From Acidobacteriota bacterium (GTDB taxonomy: Bacteria > Acidobacteriota > Blastocatellia > RBC074), in the NCBI GenBank assembly GCA_018268995.1, contig JAFDVL010000055.1:1-55008 (forward strand): 55,008 bases of DNA, given 5' to 3'. The position numbers and the translations under genes were made by a program. Below are positions 52,373 to 55,008 of the stretch, in pieces (position 1 is the stretch's first letter; each line of letters starts with the position of its first letter). The notes beneath the pieces are model-generated. The model was not told the origin of the DNA. It made no database searches and was given only the letters and a program-made list of their open reading frames with translations.

Positions 52373-52541
52373 ATTGATTCTTTCCAGATTTGATATGCAG
52401 AATGCCGTAGTCTAATCATTCCCTGCGCTGAGTGTCCAATTCACACAAAATATTTTTCGCGGCGGGAATAAATGCGGGGGCGAAGGCGATTGTACAAATG
52501 ACAGAAAGCATCGAATTCTGTTTCAGGAGAAAGGATCAAGC

Positions 52542-53072
52542 TTGTCCGCAACAAAACGACTGTCAGAATTTGAAGAACTCGCATTCAAACACGCCGATCA
52601 ACTGTTTCGCGTGGCGTTGCGGCTGGTTCGCAATCGCGCCAAGGCAGAAGATTTAGTGCAGGAAACGTATTTTCAGGCGTGGAAATCGTTTCATCGGTTT
52701 GAATCCGGGACGAATTTACGCGCCTGGTTGTTCAAGATCATGTTCAATTCGCATTACACCGACTTACGGCGGAATAAATTTGAGATGGTTCCTGTTGAAG
52801 AAACGATTGCGGAAACTTTGGCTTACGATCCGCCGACGCCACAACACCTGACCGAAGAAGAAGTACTGGCAGCGTTGGAGCGATTGCCGCGCGAATTTCA
52901 ATTGCCTGTGATTTTGGCCGACATCGAAGAGCTGTCGTACAACGAAATCGCAGAAGTGATGCAAATTCCCAAAGGAACGGTAATGTCGCGGCTCCATCGT
53001 GGTCGGAAGATTTTGCGAATGGAATTAGTGAATTACGCCAGAAGTTATGGCCTCAAGGTGGCGGAGCAATAA
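52542..53072 (+). CDS. ECF-family RNA polymerase sigma factor
   Basis: A 176-residue ECF sigma factor. Region 2: HADQLFRVALRLVRNRAKAEDLVQETYFQAWKSF..LRAWLFKIM; region 4: ALERLPREFQLPVILADIEELSYNEIAEVMQIPKGTVMSRLHRGRKIL. The start is TTG at 52542, supported by AGGAGAAAGGA at suitable spacing. Related to the RpoE/SigR class that answers oxidative or envelope stress. Two bases after its stop the zinc-finger anti-sigma gene starts, followed by two small Cys-containing proteins and MsrB, which points to thiol/oxidative stress. Confidence 0.92.
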   Translation: MSATKRLSEFEELAFKHADQLFRVALRLVRNRAKAEDLVQETYFQAWKSFHRFESGTNLRAWLFKIMFNSHYTDLRRNKFEMVPVEETIAETLAYDPPTPQHLTEEEVLAALERLPREFQLPVILADIEELSYNEIAEVMQIPKGTVMSRLHRGRKILRMELVNYARSYGLKVAEQ

Positions 53073-53074
53073 AT

Positions 53075-53968
53075 ATGCAAGTTATGGATTGTCGAAATTT
53101 CAAAGAAGTGCTGGATTCTTACATCAGCGATGAGTTGTCAGTGGAAACCAATCACGCGGTTTTGCGGCATGCGGAACTTTGCGCCGGATGCCGGGGAGAA
53201 ATGGCCGCGCGCCGCAATCTGCGCAGTACATTGCGTGGTGCTGTGACAGCAACCACCGCTCCGCCTGATTTTAGAAATCGGTTGCGCGAACGTCTGCGTG
53301 AGGAAGCGACCGTCCAAGCAACACCAATTTCAGCCAAACGCGACGGCTTTTTCTCAAACTGGTTTCGGAATTTAGCGGTTCCGCAATTTGCAATGGCAAC
53401 GGCACTGCTGGTGTTGGTAGCAATCGGGGTAGTTTATCTGTTCTCCAACTCTTCCCCGGCATACGCGGCAGAATTAAGCCCGGCTTTACTGAATCAGGCA
53501 ACAAGCGATCACGATGGCTGCGCATCAATCTGGCGCACACGACTGTTCACCGAAAATGATCCGGTTCATGATGCCGAAAAGTTTGATCCGACGTTACTGG
53601 ATTTGGGCAAATATTCGGAGCATCAGGCGTTAGGGCTGACCTTCCATTACGCCCATTTGTGCGGCCATCACGGACGGAAATATGTCCATTTGGTTTACTC
53701 GCGCAACAATGATCTGGTGTCGTTGTTTGTGGCCGAACGCGATGCCGCTGCAATGAAATCCGGTACGGTTCCCACGGATGACGGATTGCAACATGGCTTA
53801 CAGCAGTTTCAGAACGTGCAGGATAAATTTACGGTGAGCGCTTATCAAACCTCAAAACACGTTGTTTTGGTCGTCTCAACCTTCACCGCGCAGCAAAATA
53901 ATGAGATTGCTGAAAAATTGGCAAAACCGATCAGCCTGCATTTGCGTAAGATCGAAAGTAAAAATTAA
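53075..53968 (+). CDS. Zinc-finger anti-sigma factor with periplasmic domain
   Basis: A 297-residue protein. N-terminal ZAS-type zinc finger: HAELCAGC (H-x3-C-x2-C), with the earlier MDCRNFKEVLDSYISDELS helix of the ASD fold. A single membrane helix lies at about residues 107-127 (MATALLVLVAIGVVYLF). The periplasmic part (about 165 residues) has three further Cys/His-rich spots (DHDGCASIW, AHLCGHHGRKY) that may sense metal or redox. It lies 2 bases after the sigma gene with overlapping ribosome site, so the two are co-translated. Possible alternative start at the MDCRNF methionine three codons in. Confidence 0.88.
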   Translation: MQVMDCRNFKEVLDSYISDELSVETNHAVLRHAELCAGCRGEMAARRNLRSTLRGAVTATTAPPDFRNRLRERLREEATVQATPISAKRDGFFSNWFRNLAVPQFAMATALLVLVAIGVVYLFSNSSPAYAAELSPALLNQATSDHDGCASIWRTRLFTENDPVHDAEKFDPTLLDLGKYSEHQALGLTFHYAHLCGHHGRKYVHLVYSRNNDLVSLFVAERDAAAMKSGTVPTDDGLQHGLQQFQNVQDKFTVSAYQTSKHVVLVVSTFTAQQNNEIAEKLAKPISLHLRKIESKN

Positions 53969-54067
53969 CAGAGGCAACGCGGCGCAGGGGTTCTGGCGTC
54001 GAAGAGTTCGCAACGATGTCACTGTTGCAAAAAACAAACTAATTGATTCGTTCAGGAGAGCGAGATT

Positions 54068-54271
54068 ATGAACAAACCCAGATTGATCAAACGAGGCGAA
54101 ACACCTGTAGCCAAAAGTGCAAAACCCGTCGCGAAAGCGGTAACGATTCAGAAAACCATGAATGTCGTCAAAGAATGGTTAGGTACGCGTCACGAAAATA
54201 CCCGACAAAATGCCCGTGAAGCGTTTTCCAGCCTGTTCGCACAACCACAAGAACCCTGCACAGAATGTTAA
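54068..54271 (+). CDS. Small basic protein with C-terminal CTEC
   Basis: A 67-residue protein, AGGAGAG upstream of the ATG. N-terminal part rich in Lys/Ala/Pro (GETPVAKSAKPVAKAVTIQK), then a helix NVVKEWLGTRHENTRQNAREAFSSLF, and the end QEPCTEC. Not recognised; the terminal Cys pair could bind metal or take part in disulfide exchange. It is the third gene of the sigma-factor cluster, 99 bases after the anti-sigma gene. Confidence 0.65.
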   Translation: MNKPRLIKRGETPVAKSAKPVAKAVTIQKTMNVVKEWLGTRHENTRQNAREAFSSLFAQPQEPCTEC

Positions 54272-54274
54272 TGT

Positions 54275-54424
54275 ATGCGTCCCTGGAACATTTTATTGCT
54301 GGTCATAGCCGGCCTAACGATTCTCACGCTCACCATTGTGCTGGGCGATGATTCAGCCTCTCAGCAAGTGAAAGCCTCGCCATGCGAATCCAAAGCTCAA
54401 GTCGTAACTTGCAAGAATACTTGA
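54275..54424 (+). CDS. Short exported/membrane protein with two cysteines
   Basis: 49 residues: a signal-anchor helix MRPWNILLLVIAGLTILTLT, then a short extracytoplasmic tail of about 25 residues with Cys at SPC and VTC. It begins 3 bases after the stop of the preceding small gene, has no strong ribosome site of its own, and probably relies on translational coupling. Not recognised. Its presence in a methionine sulfoxide reductase cluster suggests a redox role. Confidence 0.5.
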   Translation: MRPWNILLLVIAGLTILTLTIVLGDDSASQQVKASPCESKAQVVTCKNT

Positions 54425-54471
54425 GCCATCGTATTTTCAGTTCAGTTCACAATCAAATCTGGAGAGCGTTT

Positions 54472-54960
54472 ATGAGAAGACAATTTCTAATCACTGGACT
54501 TGCCTCGCTTGGTGGACTTTTTATCACGACGAAGGCTGCGCAAAAAAATAAAAAGTCGCAGCGAGCGGATAAAATCGTCAAAACAGACGCCGAGTGGAAA
54601 CAGCTTCTAACCAAAGAACAGTATTACGTCACCCGCCAAAAAGGCACCGAGCGCGCCTTCAGCGGTAAATATTGGGATAATCACGAAAAAGGCATGTACG
54701 TTTGTGTCTGCTGTGATCTGCCGTTATTCAGTTCCGACACGAAATTTGACTCCGGCACAGGTTGGCCAAGCTTTTGGACGCCAATCAATAAGGCCAACAT
54801 CACCGAAGAGCGCGACACAAGTTTAGGAATGGTTCGCGTCGAAACGCTTTGTGCGCGCTGTGATGCCCACTTGGGACATGTGTTCTCAGACGGGCCAAAG
54901 CCAACCGGGTTGCGATATTGCATGAACTCTGCGGCATTAAAATTTGTGAAGAAGTCGTAA
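54472..54960 (+). CDS. msrB: Peptide-methionine (R)-S-oxide reductase, exported form
   Basis: A 162-residue MsrB. N-terminus MRRQFLITGLASLGGLFITTKAA is a twin-arginine-like or Sec signal. Zinc-binding CxxC pairs are CVCC and CARC; GTGWPSF is the substrate loop, and the catalytic Cys is in RYCMNSAALKF. ATG 54472 has GGAGAG at 7 bases; an in-frame extension upstream overlaps the small gene and is not supported. It repairs oxidised methionine, probably in periplasmic proteins. Last gene of the sigma-factor cluster. Confidence 0.92.
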   Translation: MRRQFLITGLASLGGLFITTKAAQKNKKSQRADKIVKTDAEWKQLLTKEQYYVTRQKGTERAFSGKYWDNHEKGMYVCVCCDLPLFSSDTKFDSGTGWPSFWTPINKANITEERDTSLGMVRVETLCARCDAHLGHVFSDGPKPTGLRYCMNSAALKFVKKS

Positions 54961-55008
54961 ACCAAATCCAAAATCTCTCGAATACAAAAGCATGGAGTTC
55001 AGACTTCA

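Overview
The window looks like part of an acidobacterial chromosome, probably of the Blastocatellia type. This is an inference from gene content: an approximately 1,100-residue TonB receptor with an N-terminal carboxypeptidase-regulatory domain, a metzincin of the DUF5117/DUF4953 kind, a secreted subtilase with a tandem-repeat tail, a CYP102-type fused P450, and moderate GC. No rRNA, tRNA, transposase, phage gene or CRISPR array was seen. Most genes have a clear GGAG-type ribosome binding site.

Left part (1-20 kb): lipid uptake, activation and storage. A truncated secreted alpha/beta hydrolase diverges from a crotonase lacking both usual catalytic glutamates. A predicted secreted cystatin and a large TonB receptor follow. 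Then come a lipase-like hydrolase and a minus-strand group of P450-reductase fusion, dual-specificity-type phosphatase and wax ester synthase/DGAT. A long minus-strand series runs SDR - acyl-CoA ligase - phasin-like protein - GNAT - zinc-ribbon membrane protein - split-barrel protein - unknown. The PHA regulator PhaR is divergent from it, across an intergenic region holding a perfect 20-bp palindrome and an imperfect copy. An ABC ATPase and a membrane-fusion protein follow without a permease.

Middle (20-40 kb): secreted and membrane proteins. These are a zinc metalloprotease, a phosphatidylcholine-synthase-like enzyme, a RoxA-like dihaem cytochrome, a parallel beta-helix protein, a two-domain acetyltransferase, and a subtilase whose 5' leader carries an intrinsic terminator. 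Next are a sodium symporter closely resembling animal high-affinity choline transporters, a radical SAM/SPASM protein, an unrecognised 1,297-residue multi-pass membrane protein with a receptor-like N-terminal half, and an arabinonate-dehydratase-like enzyme. The choline transporter and the PC synthase suggest phosphatidylcholine is made from imported choline.

Right part (40-55 kb): a sigma-54 enhancer-binding protein precedes a nitrate-type ABC transporter (nrtA-nrtB-nrtD) and an outer-membrane barrel. A strong sigma-54 -24/-12 match lies in front of nrtA. After a MOSC protein and a PLP decarboxylase comes the most interesting locus: a 130-residue twin-arginine precursor with a single CDNC motif, an intrinsic terminator, a DUF692/MNIO enzyme, and an overlapping partner protein. 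This looks like an undescribed RiPP pathway. The window ends with a sugar-nucleotide dehydratase and an ECF sigma / anti-sigma / two small Cys-containing proteins / MsrB cluster suggestive of an oxidative-stress regulon. Several families of inverted-repeat elements are scattered between genes.
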